Assembly (NCBI RefSeq): GCF_902141855.1
Contig: NZ_CABFVH010000005.1
Location: forward strand, 150,978 to 214,977
DNA: 64,000 bases
Reading direction: 5' to 3'
Origin: Methylobacterium dankookense
GTDB lineage: Bacteria; Pseudomonadota; Alphaproteobacteria; Rhizobiales; Beijerinckiaceae
Shown: in pieces, positions 17,318 to 25,797 of the stretch
Layout of the letters: each line of letters starts with the position of its first letter
Position numbering within the stretch: position 1 is the stretch's first letter
Notes under the pieces: model-generated
The model's database searches: none
The model's input: the letters and a program-made list of their open reading frames with translations, nothing else
What the model was told of the DNA's origin: nothing
Translations under genes and position numbers: made by a program

Positions 17318-18184
17318 ATGCTCGGGCCGTCCCGCACTCTCGATGCCGATGCGATCCAGGCCTTCGTCCTGGTGGCCGACCTCGCGAGCTTCACCCGTGC
17401 CGCGGAGGCGCTCGGCACCTCGCAGGCCGCGGTCAGCCTGCGCCTGAAGCGCCTGGAGGACCGGCTCGGCCATCGCCTCGTCGAGCGCACGCCCCGTCAG
17501 GTCCGCCTCTCGGCCCGGGGCGAGGCCTTCCTGCCGGCCGCGCGCGACCTCCTGCTCGCGCAGGAGCGGGCCTGGCAGCAGGTCGAGCCTCCGGCCCGGC
17601 GTCGGCTGGTCCTCGGCATCAGCGACCATGTCGCCGGGCCGGAGCTGCCGGTCCTGATCGGCCGCATCGCCGCGCAGGATCCGGCCCTCGTCATCGAGGT
17701 GCGGGTGGCGCGCTCCCAGGAGCTGATCGCCGCCTATGACCGCGGCAGCTTCGACGCCGTGATCGTCCGCAACGAGGACGGGCGCGAGGACGGGCGCCTG
17801 CTCGCCCGCGAGGTCTTCGGCTGGTTCGCGGCCCCCGGCTTCCGGCACCGCACGGGCGAGCCCCTGCGCCTCGCGACCCTGGCCGAGCCCTGCGGCGTGC
17901 GCGAGACAGCCGCCCGCCTCCTCGACGCGGCGGGCCTGCCCTGGACGGAGGTGTTCGTGGGCGGCGGCGTGCTGGCGGTGGCCGCCGCGGTCAGCGCCGG
18001 GCTCGGCGTCGCGGCGCTCGCCCGCCGGGTCGCGCCCACGGGCGCGGTGGAGGTCGGCGCCGCCTTCGGCCTGCCCGCGCTGCCGCCGGCGGAGGTGGTG
18101 CTGCATGCCCGCGCCGGGGAGCCGCGCACGGAGGCCGTCCTGCGGCTCGTGGGCGCGACCTTCCGGTCGGCCGAGCCGGCCTGA
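17318..18184 (+). CDS. LysR-type transcriptional regulator
   Basis: 288 residues. The N-terminal winged helix-turn-helix is clear (AFVLVADLASFTRAAEALGT, SQAAVSLRLKRLEDRLGHRL, VERTPRQVRLSARGEAFLP). The periplasmic-binding-like effector domain follows. It probably controls the divergent tautomerase gene. An imperfect AT-rich dyad (GAAAGATA/TATTTC, 17279-17300) lies in the shared intergenic region and is a candidate binding site. The effector cannot be predicted. Confidence 0.92.
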   Translation: MLGPSRTLDADAIQAFVLVADLASFTRAAEALGTSQAAVSLRLKRLEDRLGHRLVERTPRQVRLSARGEAFLPAARDLLLAQERAWQQVEPPARRRLVLGISDHVAGPELPVLIGRIAAQDPALVIEVRVARSQELIAAYDRGSFDAVIVRNEDGREDGRLLAREVFGWFAAPGFRHRTGEPLRLATLAEPCGVRETAARLLDAAGLPWTEVFVGGGVLAVAAAVSAGLGVAALARRVAPTGAVEVGAAFGLPALPPAEVVLHARAGEPRTEAVLRLVGATFRSAEPA

Positions 18185-18205
18185 ACGGGCGAGCTGATTC
18201 AGGTT

Positions 18206-18240
18206 CCGTACAGGTTGCCTCTGGCACCGAGACTGTACGG
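18206..18240 (+). terminator. Inverted repeat after the LysR gene, possible terminator
   Basis: Perfect 8-bp arms CCGTACAG (18206-18213) and CTGTACGG (18233-18240), separated by 19 nt, start 22 bp after the LysR stop. There is no U-run, so a terminator role is tentative. Confidence 0.3.
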
Positions 18241-18402
18241 CAGTCTATGGATACGCTTCCGAACGGCAAAGCTTGGTCAGATCGAAGAATTCGGCGTCAT
18301 AATCTTGCCGCTTCGCAGATCTACCTGAGCGCATCACCTGCCGAACGACCCGAAGGGTCTCACAATGAATGCGCCGCGATTGCCTTCGCGGTGAACCAAA
18401 CC

Positions 18403-18429
18403 GTTCGTGCCTTGACTGTTCGTGCCTTG
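18403..18429 (+). repeat. Two-unit direct repeat in a leader
   Basis: GTTCGTGCCTTG occurs twice (18403-18414 and 18418-18429) with a 15-bp period, ending 8 bp before the ATG of the next gene. It spans the position where a ribosome binding site is expected. Confidence 0.5.
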
Positions 18430-18437
18430 GGGACTCC

Positions 18438-18833
18438 ATGACGTCGACCATCACCGCTCTCACCCTCGCCGCCGGCCTCGCGCTCCCGATCCTGCTGCCG
18501 GCCGCCCCAGCGCAGGCGGGCGACTTCAACGGGACCTGGCGGGTGGAGCTCGTCACCGAGAGCGGGATCTGCGACAGCCGCTACAACTATGCGGTCTTCA
18601 TCGCGGAGGGGCATATGCGCCTCGCCTCCGCGACGGATTCGAGCGCGCGGATGAGCGGGCGCGTCGGCCCCGACGGCACCGTCGGCCTCACCGTCTCGAA
18701 CGGCAGCGCCAGCGGCACCGCCTCGGGCCGGCTCCAGGCCCAGACGGGCTCGGGCACTTGGAAGGTCTCGGCCCTCTGCTCGGGCCGCTGGACGGCGCGG
18801 CGCTCCAACACCCGCACCGCCCAGGCTGAGTAA
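18438..18833 (+). CDS. Small exported protein, unknown function
   Basis: 131 residues. A signal peptide (about residues 1-27, ending AQAGD) precedes a beta-sandwich-like domain. DFNGTWRVELVTESGICDSRYNY, shortened here to its key parts FNGTW and CDSRY, and the repeated Gly/Ser strand pattern GRVGPDGTVGL and ASGRLQAQTGSGTWKV recall small secreted heme- or lipid-binding-like domains of Rhizobiales. Two cysteines (in ICDSR and ALCSG) may pair. The start at 18438 begins the hydrophobic signal directly; an upstream ATG would add 23 unlikely residues. Confidence 0.72.
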   Translation: MTSTITALTLAAGLALPILLPAAPAQAGDFNGTWRVELVTESGICDSRYNYAVFIAEGHMRLASATDSSARMSGRVGPDGTVGLTVSNGSASGTASGRLQAQTGSGTWKVSALCSGRWTARRSNTRTAQAE

Positions 18834-18849
18834 GGGGATTCCGAAGGGG

Positions 18850-18957
18850 TCATACGACATCCGGGTGATCCCTTCGGGATGGCGGATGTCGCCTTCGCTC
18901 AAGCGCCGCGCTGGTTGGCTGAGACCGCCTCCGGCCTGATCAACCGGACGCGGTATC
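18850..18957 (-). repeat. Family B interspersed repeat, copy 2 (inverted)
   Basis: It is the reverse complement of the element at 13125: it begins CATACGACATCCGGGTGATC, passes through GGATGGCGGATGTCGCC, and ends in the GATCAACCGGACGCGG palindrome half. The inner palindrome has CCTCCGG where copy 1 has GTCCGG. A family C repeat follows within 16 bp. Confidence 0.85.
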
Positions 18958-18972
18958 GCCCCTTTGGCGGAT

Positions 18973-19050
18973 CCAGGGCAGAGCCCTGGGATGCAGATCG
19001 GGGCTCTGCCCCGCCCCCCGCGAGAGGGATGATCCCTCTCGACACCCGGG
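18973..19050 (+). repeat. Family C double-hairpin repeat, copy 2
   Basis: It contains CCAGGGCAGAGCCCTGG, then an added GGGGCTCTGCCCC block, then GAGAGGGATGATCCCTCTC (19022-19040) and GACACCCGGGA. It has the same orientation as copy 1 and lies 3' of the SpoIIAA-like gene. Confidence 0.7.
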
Positions 19051-19056
19051 ATGTTC

Positions 19057-19416
19057 TCAGGCTCCCGCGAGCCAGGAGCGCGCCTCTTCGATGCGGGCGC
19101 GCTCGAAGACGCGGATCTGGGCGGGCGAGACGAAGTTGAAGGTCTCGGCCAGCGCCTTCAGCCAGGGCGCGTCGGTGACGAGCGCCACATGGCTCACGCT
19201 CTTCATCATCGAGAGGCCGAAGCGCGGGTCCTTGAAGAAGGCCGCCGGCTCCATGCCCTCGAAGGCGCGGATATCCTCCAGGAGCTTGAGCTTGCCGCCC
19301 TTGTCGAGGTCGGCCTTCATCGCGGTCATCGCCGCGTCCATCTCGGCATCGGTGATCTTCCCGTCGACCACGATCTCGGCGACGTTGGAATCCGGCTTCT
19401 TGGCGTAGCTGAGCAC
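19057..19416 (-). CDS. SpoIIAA-like / STAS-domain protein
   Basis: 119 residues matching the SpoIIAA-like (DUF3478) fold: EIVVDGKITDAEMDAAMTAM, KLKLLEDIRAFEGMEPAAFF, the SVSHVALVTDAPWLKALAE strand-helix, and a C-terminal FERARIEEARSWLAG. This family is found as small cytosolic proteins of unclear function, distinct from sporulation anti-anti-sigma factors. The gene lies 39 bp upstream of priA's stop on the same strand and may be read through from priA. Confidence 0.82.
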   Translation of the reverse strand: MLSYAKKPDSNVAEIVVDGKITDAEMDAAMTAMKADLDKGGKLKLLEDIRAFEGMEPAAFFKDPRFGLSMMKSVSHVALVTDAPWLKALAETFNFVSPAQIRVFERARIEEARSWLAGA

Positions 19417-19455
19417 TGATCACGCTCCTCGGGGGCGGTTGCCGGGACCACTCTC

Positions 19456-21843
19456 CTACAAAAAGCTCTGCGGGTCGACATCCACCGCGACGCGCAGGTT
19501 CCCGCGGGGCTTCGGCGCGCGGGCCAGCCAGTGGCGCAGGTAGCCCTGCAGGTCGATGTTGCGCTCGGTCTTCACCAGCAGGCGGAAGCGGTAGCGCCCG
19601 CGCACCAGGGCGAGCGGCGCCTCGGCGGGGCCGAGCACCATCACGCCGGGCGGCGGCTCCGCCGCGCGGGCGAGCGCCTGGCCGTGCGCCTCGGCCGCCT
19701 CGCGCTCCGCGGCCGAGACGACGAGGGCGGCGAGGCGCCCGAAGGGCGGCAGGCCGGCGGCCTCGCGCGCCATCACCTCCTCCGCGTAGAAGCGCTCGGC
19801 ATCCCCCGACAGCAGCGCCGCGATCACCGGATGCGTCGGCTGGTAGGTCTGGACCAGGGCCCGGCCCGGCCGCTCGCCGCGGCCGGCGCGACCCGTCACC
19901 TGCTGCAGGAGCTGGAAGGTGCGCTCGGCCGCGCGCGGATCGCCCGAGGTGAGGCCGATATCGGCGTCGAGCACGCCGACCAGCGTCAGGTGCGGGAAGT
20001 TGTGGCCCTTGGCCACGAGCTGCGTGCCGACGACGATGTCGCACTCCCCCGCCGCCACCGCCTCCAGCTCCATGCGCAGCCGCTCGGCGCCGCCGGGAAA
20101 GTCGCTCGACAGCACGATGACGCGCCGGTCCGGGAACAGCTCGGAGACCTCCTCCGCGATGCGCTCGACGCCGGGGCCGCAAGGCGTGAGGTTGTCGAAG
20201 GTGCCGCACTCGGTGCAGGCCTGCGGGCGCGGCTCGGCATAGCCGCATTGGTGGCAGACCAGCGCCTTGCGGAAGCGGTGCTCCACCAGCCAGGTCGAGC
20301 AGTTGCGGCAGCGGTAGCGGTGGCCGCAGGCCCGGCAGAGCGTCAGCGGGGCATAGCCGCGGCGGTTGAGGAAGAGCAGCGCCTGCTCGCCGGCCGCGAG
20401 ATTCGCCTTGATGGCGTTGATCAGCGGCGGGCTTAAGAAACGGCCGCGCTCCGGCCCGTCGAGGCGCATGTCGATGGCGGTGATGTCGGGCAGGCGCCGT
20501 CCGCCGAAGCGCTCGGGCAGGCGCACGTGGCGGTAGCGGCCGCGCTCGGCGTTGACGCGGGTCTCGATCGAGGGCGTGGCGGAGGCGAGCACCACGGGGC
20601 AGCCCTCCAGGCGCCCACGCACCACCGCCATGTCGCGGGCATGGTAGTGGACGCCGTCCTCCTGCTTGTAGGCGGCCTCGTGCTCCTCATCGACCACGAT
20701 GAGGCCGAGATTCCGGAAGGGCAGGAACAGGGCGGAGCGCGCGCCGACCACGACCAGGGCCTCGCCCGCCGCCACCGCCGCGCGCAACCGTTCGCGCCGC
20801 TTGCCCCCGATGCCGGAATGCCAAGCGGCCGGGCGCACCCCGAACCGGGCGGCGAACCGGTCGAGGAACTGCGCGGTCAGCGCGATCTCGGGCATCAGGA
20901 TCAGCGCCTGGCGCCCGGCGCGGACGCAATGGGCCACGGCCTCGAAATAGACCTCGGTCTTGCCGGAGCCGGTGACGCCTTCGAGGAGGACGGCCCCCGC
21001 GCCGGCGCCGCGACCGGCCCCCGCTTCCGTTCGGGAGAGGGTTGGGGTGAGGGACGAGAATTGTCCGGAGTGGTCGCGTCGATCTGCGATGGGCCTCTCC
21101 TCCCCCTTGCGGGGAGGAGCCGGAGGTGGGGATGGTTCAGAAGGCACCGGGGCGCTCGATTCTGAGCCACCCCCACCCCTACCCCTCTCCGCGAGGGGGA
21201 GGGGACCCGCGCTGGACGGGTCGAGCGGGATTGCTGCGGTCGGCATGAGGAGCGCGGCAGCCGCCTCCTGCGCCTCCGACAGCGGCACCCGCGGATGGTC
21301 CGGGTCTGGCGGGGGTGCCACCGGCTCGGGCTCGACCGCCACCGCCTCCAGGGCGCCGTCGTCGATCAGCCCGTCCACCACGCCGAGCGAGACGCCGGCG
21401 CGCTTGGCGAGCGCGCTCTTGCCGTGGAGCGCCCCGTCGCCGGCCGCCGCCAGCACCTTGTCCCGTGCGGCCGTGCGGCGGGCGGGCGGCTTGCCGGACA
21501 CCCGCACCGCGACCCGCGCGGTCTCGCGGGCGGCGGCCTCGTCGGGCAGGCGCAGCACGAGGGCGAGCGCCGAGCCCTTCGGGGCGAGGGTGTAGCGGGC
21601 GATCCAGTCGACCAGCCGGCGCAGGGGCTCGGAGAGCGGGGCCACGTCGACGCGGCCCGTCACCGGGCGCAGGTTCGAGCCGCCGGGGCTGTGCGACAGG
21701 CCCCAGACCACGCCCACCGTCTCGCGGGGGCCGAGCGGCACCTGCACCACGTCGCCCTCGGCGAGGCGCAGCCCCTCGGGCACGACGTAGCTGTAGGCCG
21801 TGTCGAGGGCCAGCGGGATCAGGATCTCGGCGACGTCCGGCAT
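19456..21843 (-). CDS. priA: Primosomal protein N' (replication restart helicase PriA) with an internal repeat-derived insertion
   Basis: 795 residues. An N-terminal DNA-binding domain is followed by a superfamily 2 helicase with Walker A GVTGSGKT (289-296), DEEH, and a zinc module (CRACGHRYRC, CHQCG, CTEC). It reloads the replisome at collapsed forks. Residues about 206-282 are Pro/Gly/Ser/Arg-rich, and the underlying DNA resembles palindromic intergenic repeats. The helicase motifs after it are intact and in frame. The start at 21843 gives a normal N-terminus (MPDVAEILIPLALD). An unrelated MFS gene lies upstream on the same strand. Confidence 0.95.
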   Translation of the reverse strand: MPDVAEILIPLALDTAYSYVVPEGLRLAEGDVVQVPLGPRETVGVVWGLSHSPGGSNLRPVTGRVDVAPLSEPLRRLVDWIARYTLAPKGSALALVLRLPDEAAARETARVAVRVSGKPPARRTAARDKVLAAAGDGALHGKSALAKRAGVSLGVVDGLIDDGALEAVAVEPEPVAPPPDPDHPRVPLSEAQEAAAALLMPTAAIPLDPSSAGPLPLAERGRGGGGSESSAPVPSEPSPPPAPPRKGEERPIADRRDHSGQFSSLTPTLSRTEAGAGRGAGAGAVLLEGVTGSGKTEVYFEAVAHCVRAGRQALILMPEIALTAQFLDRFAARFGVRPAAWHSGIGGKRRERLRAAVAAGEALVVVGARSALFLPFRNLGLIVVDEEHEAAYKQEDGVHYHARDMAVVRGRLEGCPVVLASATPSIETRVNAERGRYRHVRLPERFGGRRLPDITAIDMRLDGPERGRFLSPPLINAIKANLAAGEQALLFLNRRGYAPLTLCRACGHRYRCRNCSTWLVEHRFRKALVCHQCGYAEPRPQACTECGTFDNLTPCGPGVERIAEEVSELFPDRRVIVLSSDFPGGAERLRMELEAVAAGECDIVVGTQLVAKGHNFPHLTLVGVLDADIGLTSGDPRAAERTFQLLQQVTGRAGRGERPGRALVQTYQPTHPVIAALLSGDAERFYAEEVMAREAAGLPPFGRLAALVVSAAEREAAEAHGQALARAAEPPPGVMVLGPAEAPLALVRGRYRFRLLVKTERNIDLQGYLRHWLARAPKPRGNLRVAVDVDPQSFL
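20998..21228. repeat. Palindromic intergenic-type repeats inserted in frame within priA
   Basis: The + strand shows three blocks: CGTTCGGGAGAGGGTTGGGG (about 21027), CTCCTCCCCCTTGCGGGGAG (about 21098) and CCCCTCTCCGCGAGGGGGAG (about 21182). These GC-rich stem sequences with plain flanks are commonly seen between genes in Rhizobiales. Here they code for a low-complexity linker between the N-terminal domain and the ATPase core. Confidence 0.7.
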
Positions 21844-21906
21844 GGAACTCCGGCAGGGACGGAACGGGGCTCGTTCCGGGTCCGTACCATAGGCGGCCCC
21901 GCGCGG

Positions 21907-23046
21907 TCAGCGCGCGCGCAGGGAGAGAGCGGGCGGCAGGGCGCAGAGGCTGAGGACCACCATCACCCAGAAGGCGTGGGCGCCGAAATGCCCGTAGAGC
22001 GGACCGGAGGCGAGGGTCACCAGGGCGCCGGCGAGGCCGAGCCCGACGCTGCCGTAGAGGGCGAGCGCGGTGGCGCGCGCGCCGTCCGGCACGCTCTCCT
22101 CGATCAGCCCGACACAGGCGAGGTGCAGGAGCGCGAAGCTGAAGCCGTGCAGCGCCTGCGCCGCCATGAGCCAGGGGATCGCCACCGTCTGCGCCATCGC
22201 CGCCCAGCGCAGGGCGCCCGCGCCCGCGGCCAGTGCCAGGGCGTAGGCCGGGCCGATCCGGCGCAGGATGGGCGGCCCGAACAGGAGGAAGACCAGCACC
22301 TCCGCGGCGACGGATTCCGCCCAGAGCAGGCCCGCCGCGCCCGCGCCGATCCCGGCGCCCCGCCACAGGATCATCGCGAAGGCCTCGTGCATCGCGTGGG
22401 CGCCGATCACCAGGGCGGCCACCAGCACCATGCGCCGGAAGCGCGCATTGGCCGCGAGCGCGCGCCAGCCTTCCAGGCTCGCCTCCGCCGGCGCGGTCTC
22501 CGCCTCCGGCACGGCGCGGGCGAGCGCCGCGGTCGCCAGGAACAGCGCGCCCCCGGCGACGAGGGCCGCGCCGAGGCCGGCCGCCTCCACCAGCCAGCCG
22601 GTGGCGGCGGAGGCCGCGATGAAGGCGGCCGAACCCGCCCCGCGCACCCGGCCATAGGCGAAGGCGGCGCCCCCGCGCGAGGCGGCCAGCGCCAGCGCGT
22701 CGGCCAGCGGCGCCAGCGGCGCGGTCGCCACCGCGTAGACGAGGCCGGCCGCGAGAACCGGCCAGAAGCCGGCGAGCGGTCCATGCGCCAGGGCGGCGAG
22801 CCCGGCCCCCGCGGCGGCGAGCGCCAGCACGGCGCGGGCCGCCCGGTGGGCGTCGGCGTAGCGGCCGGCGAGCGGCCCGGCCACGAGCCGCACCAGCGTC
22901 GCGGTGCCCAGCACGAGGCCGATCTCGCCCGGGCTCAGGCCCCGGGCGGCCATCAGGTTCGGCAGGAGCGGCGAGAGGCAGCCATAGGCCCCGTAGAGGC
23001 CCGAGAACAGGGCGAGGAAGCGGGGAAACCCCTGCGATGCCGCCAC
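21907..23046 (-). CDS. MFS transporter, 3-phenylpropionate transporter-like (HcaT/MFS_1-like)
   Basis: 379 residues with about twelve membrane helices. The opening FLALFSGLYGAYGCLSPLLP, then GLSPGEIGLVLGTATLVRLVAGPLAGRYAD and PLAPLADALAL, match the phenylpropionate permease-like branch. The natural substrate is unknown, and no aromatic-degradation genes are nearby. It is on the same strand as priA, 63 bp upstream, with a family A repeat in front of it. Confidence 0.8.
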   Translation of the reverse strand: MAASQGFPRFLALFSGLYGAYGCLSPLLPNLMAARGLSPGEIGLVLGTATLVRLVAGPLAGRYADAHRAARAVLALAAAGAGLAALAHGPLAGFWPVLAAGLVYAVATAPLAPLADALALAASRGGAAFAYGRVRGAGSAAFIAASAATGWLVEAAGLGAALVAGGALFLATAALARAVPEAETAPAEASLEGWRALAANARFRRMVLVAALVIGAHAMHEAFAMILWRGAGIGAGAAGLLWAESVAAEVLVFLLFGPPILRRIGPAYALALAAGAGALRWAAMAQTVAIPWLMAAQALHGFSFALLHLACVGLIEESVPDGARATALALYGSVGLGLAGALVTLASGPLYGHFGAHAFWVMVVLSLCALPPALSLRAR

Positions 23047-23081
23047 CTCGCCTCCCCGGCGCTCTCCCCGGCCTGCACCCT

Positions 23082-23185
23082 AGAGCCGCTCCCGATCGCG
23101 TTGCAATCGGGAGCGGCTCTAAGGTCTTGTTTTGACGCGCTCTCTTGCGCCGAACCGGTGCCCCCTTCGGCGGAGAGCGCTCGAG
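23082..23185 (+). repeat. Family A palindromic repeat, copy 2
   Basis: A near-perfect stem (23082-23120; arms AGAGCCGCTCCCGAT...), then AAGGTCTTGTTTTGACGCGC, CGCCGAACCGG and a tail ending GGCGGAGAGCGCTCGAG. It lies in the divergent region between the MFS and iron-ABC genes. Confidence 0.87.
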
Positions 23186-23268
23186 CACCGGATTGCGCCG
23201 GGTGGGGCGTCGGTTAAGGAACGCGCCTTGTCCTGCGCGGACGCGGCCGAGATCCATGCCCGATATCC

Positions 23269-24306
23269 ATGCCTGAGACGCCCCGCCTCGAACTCGCCGG
23301 CATCGGCTGCCGCTTCGGCGCCGTGCGCGCCCTCGACGATGTGTCGCTCGCGGTCGCGCCCGGCGAGATCGTCGGGCTGCTCGGCGATTCCGGCTGCGGC
23401 AAGAGCACCCTCCTGCGGATCGTGGCCGGGCTGGAGGCGCCGGACCGGGGCGTGCTGCGCCTCGACGGACGCGTGGTCGGGGCCGGCGTTCCGCCGGAGG
23501 CGCGCGGCGTCGGCATGATGTTCCAGGACTACGCCCTGTTCCCGCACCTGACGGTCGCCGAGAACGTGCGCTTCGGCCTCTCCGGACGGCCGCGCCGGGA
23601 GGCCGAGGCGGTCGCCGAGGGGCGGCTCGCCCAGGTCGGGCTCGGACCCCGCGCCGCGCGCTACCCGGACACCCTCTCCGGCGGCGAGGCGCAGCGGGTG
23701 GCGCTCGCCCGGGCGCTGGCGCCGGGACCGCGCCTGCTGCTCCTCGACGAGCCCTTCTCCAACCTCGACCGGCGCACCCGCGACCGGGTCCGCGCCGACA
23801 CCCTCGCGGTGCTGCGGGAATCCGGCGCCACCACCCTCCTCGTCACGCACGATCCCGAGGAGGCGCTCGAGGTCTGCGACCGGATCGCCCTGATGCGGGC
23901 CGGGCGCATCGTGCAGACGGGCACCGGCGAGGATCTCTACCGCCGGCCCGAGACGCCCTTCGCGGCGCGCTTCCTCGGCGATCTGGTGGAGTTGGCGGGC
24001 CCGGCCCGGGCGGGCGTCCTCGATACGCCGTTCGGGCCCTTCGCGGCACCGGGATTCGCCGAGGGCGCCCCCGTCCGCGCCGCCTTCCGCCCCGAAGCGC
24101 TGAGCCTCGCCGCGGACGGCGTGCCGGCAAAGGTGCTGCGCCGGAGCTATCTCGGCGCCTGGCTGCGCCTCGACCTCGCGGTGGAGGGCGTCTCCGAGCC
24201 CCTGCGCCTGCCCGTGCCGCCGGACGCGCCCTACGGGCCCGGCGCGGTGCTGGGCCTCAGCCTCGACCGCGAGGCCGTGTTTATTTTTGTCGATCCGGGG
24301 GATTAA
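23269..24306 (+). CDS. Iron(III) ABC transporter ATP-binding protein
   Basis: 345 residues. Walker A GDSGCGKST (39-47), a Q-loop in MMFQDYALFPHLT, signature LSGGEAQRVALARAL, Walker B LLLLDEPFSNLD and switch histidine VTHDPEEA are all present. A C-terminal TOBE-like domain (AFRPEALSLAADG, LRRSYLGAWLRLDL) matches the FbpC branch for ferric iron. It precedes the periplasmic iron-binding protein gene by 117 bp. The permease is not adjacent. The last codons and the following 60 bp are unusually AT-rich. Confidence 0.88.
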   Translation: MPETPRLELAGIGCRFGAVRALDDVSLAVAPGEIVGLLGDSGCGKSTLLRIVAGLEAPDRGVLRLDGRVVGAGVPPEARGVGMMFQDYALFPHLTVAENVRFGLSGRPRREAEAVAEGRLAQVGLGPRAARYPDTLSGGEAQRVALARALAPGPRLLLLDEPFSNLDRRTRDRVRADTLAVLRESGATTLLVTHDPEEALEVCDRIALMRAGRIVQTGTGEDLYRRPETPFAARFLGDLVELAGPARAGVLDTPFGPFAAPGFAEGAPVRAAFRPEALSLAADGVPAKVLRRSYLGAWLRLDLAVEGVSEPLRLPVPPDAPYGPGAVLGLSLDREAVFIFVDPGD

Positions 24307-24423
24307 AGGTAGATCCGCCGCGGATACAGAGATCCAGTTTTTAACTGTTTCAAATCAAAAACTTAGAGCTTGATTTCGCGTAGCCGAGGCCGCTCTAGCT
24401 CCCCCGCCCAAGGGGAGAGACCG

Positions 24424-25449
24424 ATGCCGAGTCGATACGCGAACCATGCCGCCCTCGCCGCCCTCGCGGTGCTGGCCGCGGGAGCCGCCGAGGCGGCGGA
24501 GGTGAACCTCTACACCACCCGCGAGCCCGGCCTGATCCGGCCGATCCTCGACGCCTACACCGCCAGGACCGGGGTCACGGTCAACACGGTCTTCGTGGAG
24601 AAGGGGCTCGCCGAGCGCGTGGCCGCGGAGGGCGAGCGCGCCAAGGCCGACGTGCTGATGACGGTGGACATCGGCAACCTGATCGAGCTGGTCGACCGCG
24701 GGCTCTCCCAGCCGGTGAGGTCCGCCGCGCTCGAGGGCGCGGTGCCGGCCCCCTTGCGCGATCCGGAGGGCCGCTGGTTCTCGCTCTCGACCCGCGCCCG
24801 CGTCGCCTATGCCGACGCCCGCGACCTCGCCAGCCTGAAGACCCTCGCCTACGAGGATCTGGCCGACCCGAAATGGAAGGGCAAGCTCTGCCTGCGCGCG
24901 GGCCAGCACCCCTACAACACGGCGCTGATCGCCCATTACCTCGTCAAGCACGGGCCGGAGAAGGCGGAGGCCTGGCTCAAGGGCGTGAAGGCGAACCTCG
25001 CCCGCAAGCCCGCCGGCGGCGACCGCGACGTGGCCCGCGACATCCTCGCCGAGAGCTGCGAGCTGGGCCTGGGCAATTCCTATTATGTCGGCCTGATGCG
25101 CTCGGGCAAGGGCGGCCCCGAGCAGGTGAAGTGGGGCGAGGCCATCACCGTGGTCCTGCCGGCCTTCGAGGGCGGCGGCACCCACGTCAACGTCTCGGGC
25201 GCGGTGGTGGCCAAGCACGCGCCCAACCGCGACGAGGCGGTGAAGCTCCTCGAATACCTCGTCTCCGACGAGGCCCAGGGGCTCTACGCGCAGATGAACT
25301 ACGAGTACCCGGTCAAGGCCGGCGCCGCGATCGACCCGCTGCTCAGCGCCATGGGCCCGCTCACCATCGACCCGACGCCGCTCGCCGAGATCGCCCGCAA
25401 CCGCAAGGCGGCGAGCCTGCTCGTGGACAAGGTCGGCTTCGACAACTGA
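24424..25449 (+). CDS. Periplasmic Fe(III)-binding protein (FbpA/FutA family)
   Basis: 341 residues. The signal peptide (ending AAEAAEVNLYTTR) is followed by the transferrin-like binding fold: VNLYTTREPGLIRPILDAYT, ADVLMTVDIGNLIELVDRGL, ELGLGNSYYVGLM (paired tyrosines typical of Fe ligands), and GTHVNVSGAVVAKHAPN. It captures ferric iron for the adjacent ATPase. The ATG at 24424 was chosen for its AAGGGGAGAG ribosome site and because translation then starts at the signal peptide. Confidence 0.9.
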   Translation: MPSRYANHAALAALAVLAAGAAEAAEVNLYTTREPGLIRPILDAYTARTGVTVNTVFVEKGLAERVAAEGERAKADVLMTVDIGNLIELVDRGLSQPVRSAALEGAVPAPLRDPEGRWFSLSTRARVAYADARDLASLKTLAYEDLADPKWKGKLCLRAGQHPYNTALIAHYLVKHGPEKAEAWLKGVKANLARKPAGGDRDVARDILAESCELGLGNSYYVGLMRSGKGGPEQVKWGEAITVVLPAFEGGGTHVNVSGAVVAKHAPNRDEAVKLLEYLVSDEAQGLYAQMNYEYPVKAGAAIDPLLSAMGPLTIDPTPLAEIARNRKAASLLVDKVGFDN

Positions 25450-25500
25450 CCGCCCGGGAGCCGGGGCCCCGCTCCGGCTCGCCGCCGACGATCCGTATGT

Positions 25501-25719
25501 TCAGGGGCGCCCGGTCTGCTTCAGGCGCTGCATCACGGCTTCCGGAGAGGCGTAGGCTTCCTGGCGCACGGCGCTCCAGTAGCGCAGCGCGTCGAGGGGG
25601 ATGGCCTCGCCGGTCACGGCGCAGCGCACGTAGGAGCCGGGCTTGATCACCCGCATGGTGCCGTCGCCGTACTCGACGACCGCCTCGCCGTTGGCCCCCC
25701 GCTCGTACCGGCCCAGCAT
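25501..25719 (-). CDS. DUF2093 family small protein
   Basis: 72 residues from the ATG at 25719. It matches the DUF2093 pattern: a basic/glycine N-terminus, MLGRYERGANGEAVVEYGDG, then VIKPGSYVRCAVTGEAIPLD and LRYWSAVRQEAY. The CAVTGxxIPLD segment is the family hallmark. Function is unknown. It is convergent with the iron-binding protein gene and separated from ribF by a family A repeat. Confidence 0.85.
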   Translation of the reverse strand: MLGRYERGANGEAVVEYGDGTMRVIKPGSYVRCAVTGEAIPLDALRYWSAVRQEAYASPEAVMQRLKQTGRP

Positions 25720-25797
25720 CCCGCATCCTCGCTCGATCACCCTCCTCCATAAACCATTCCGGCGCGGAGGAAAGCGCGGGGCCGGTCCCTTCCGCTC

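Noticed and set aside
24340..24423. Possible Irr/Fur box before the iron-binding protein
   Set aside because: The stretch is AT-rich (TTTTTAACTGTTTCAAATC) but contains no clear GAA-N3-TTC or Fur dyad, so I did not call it.
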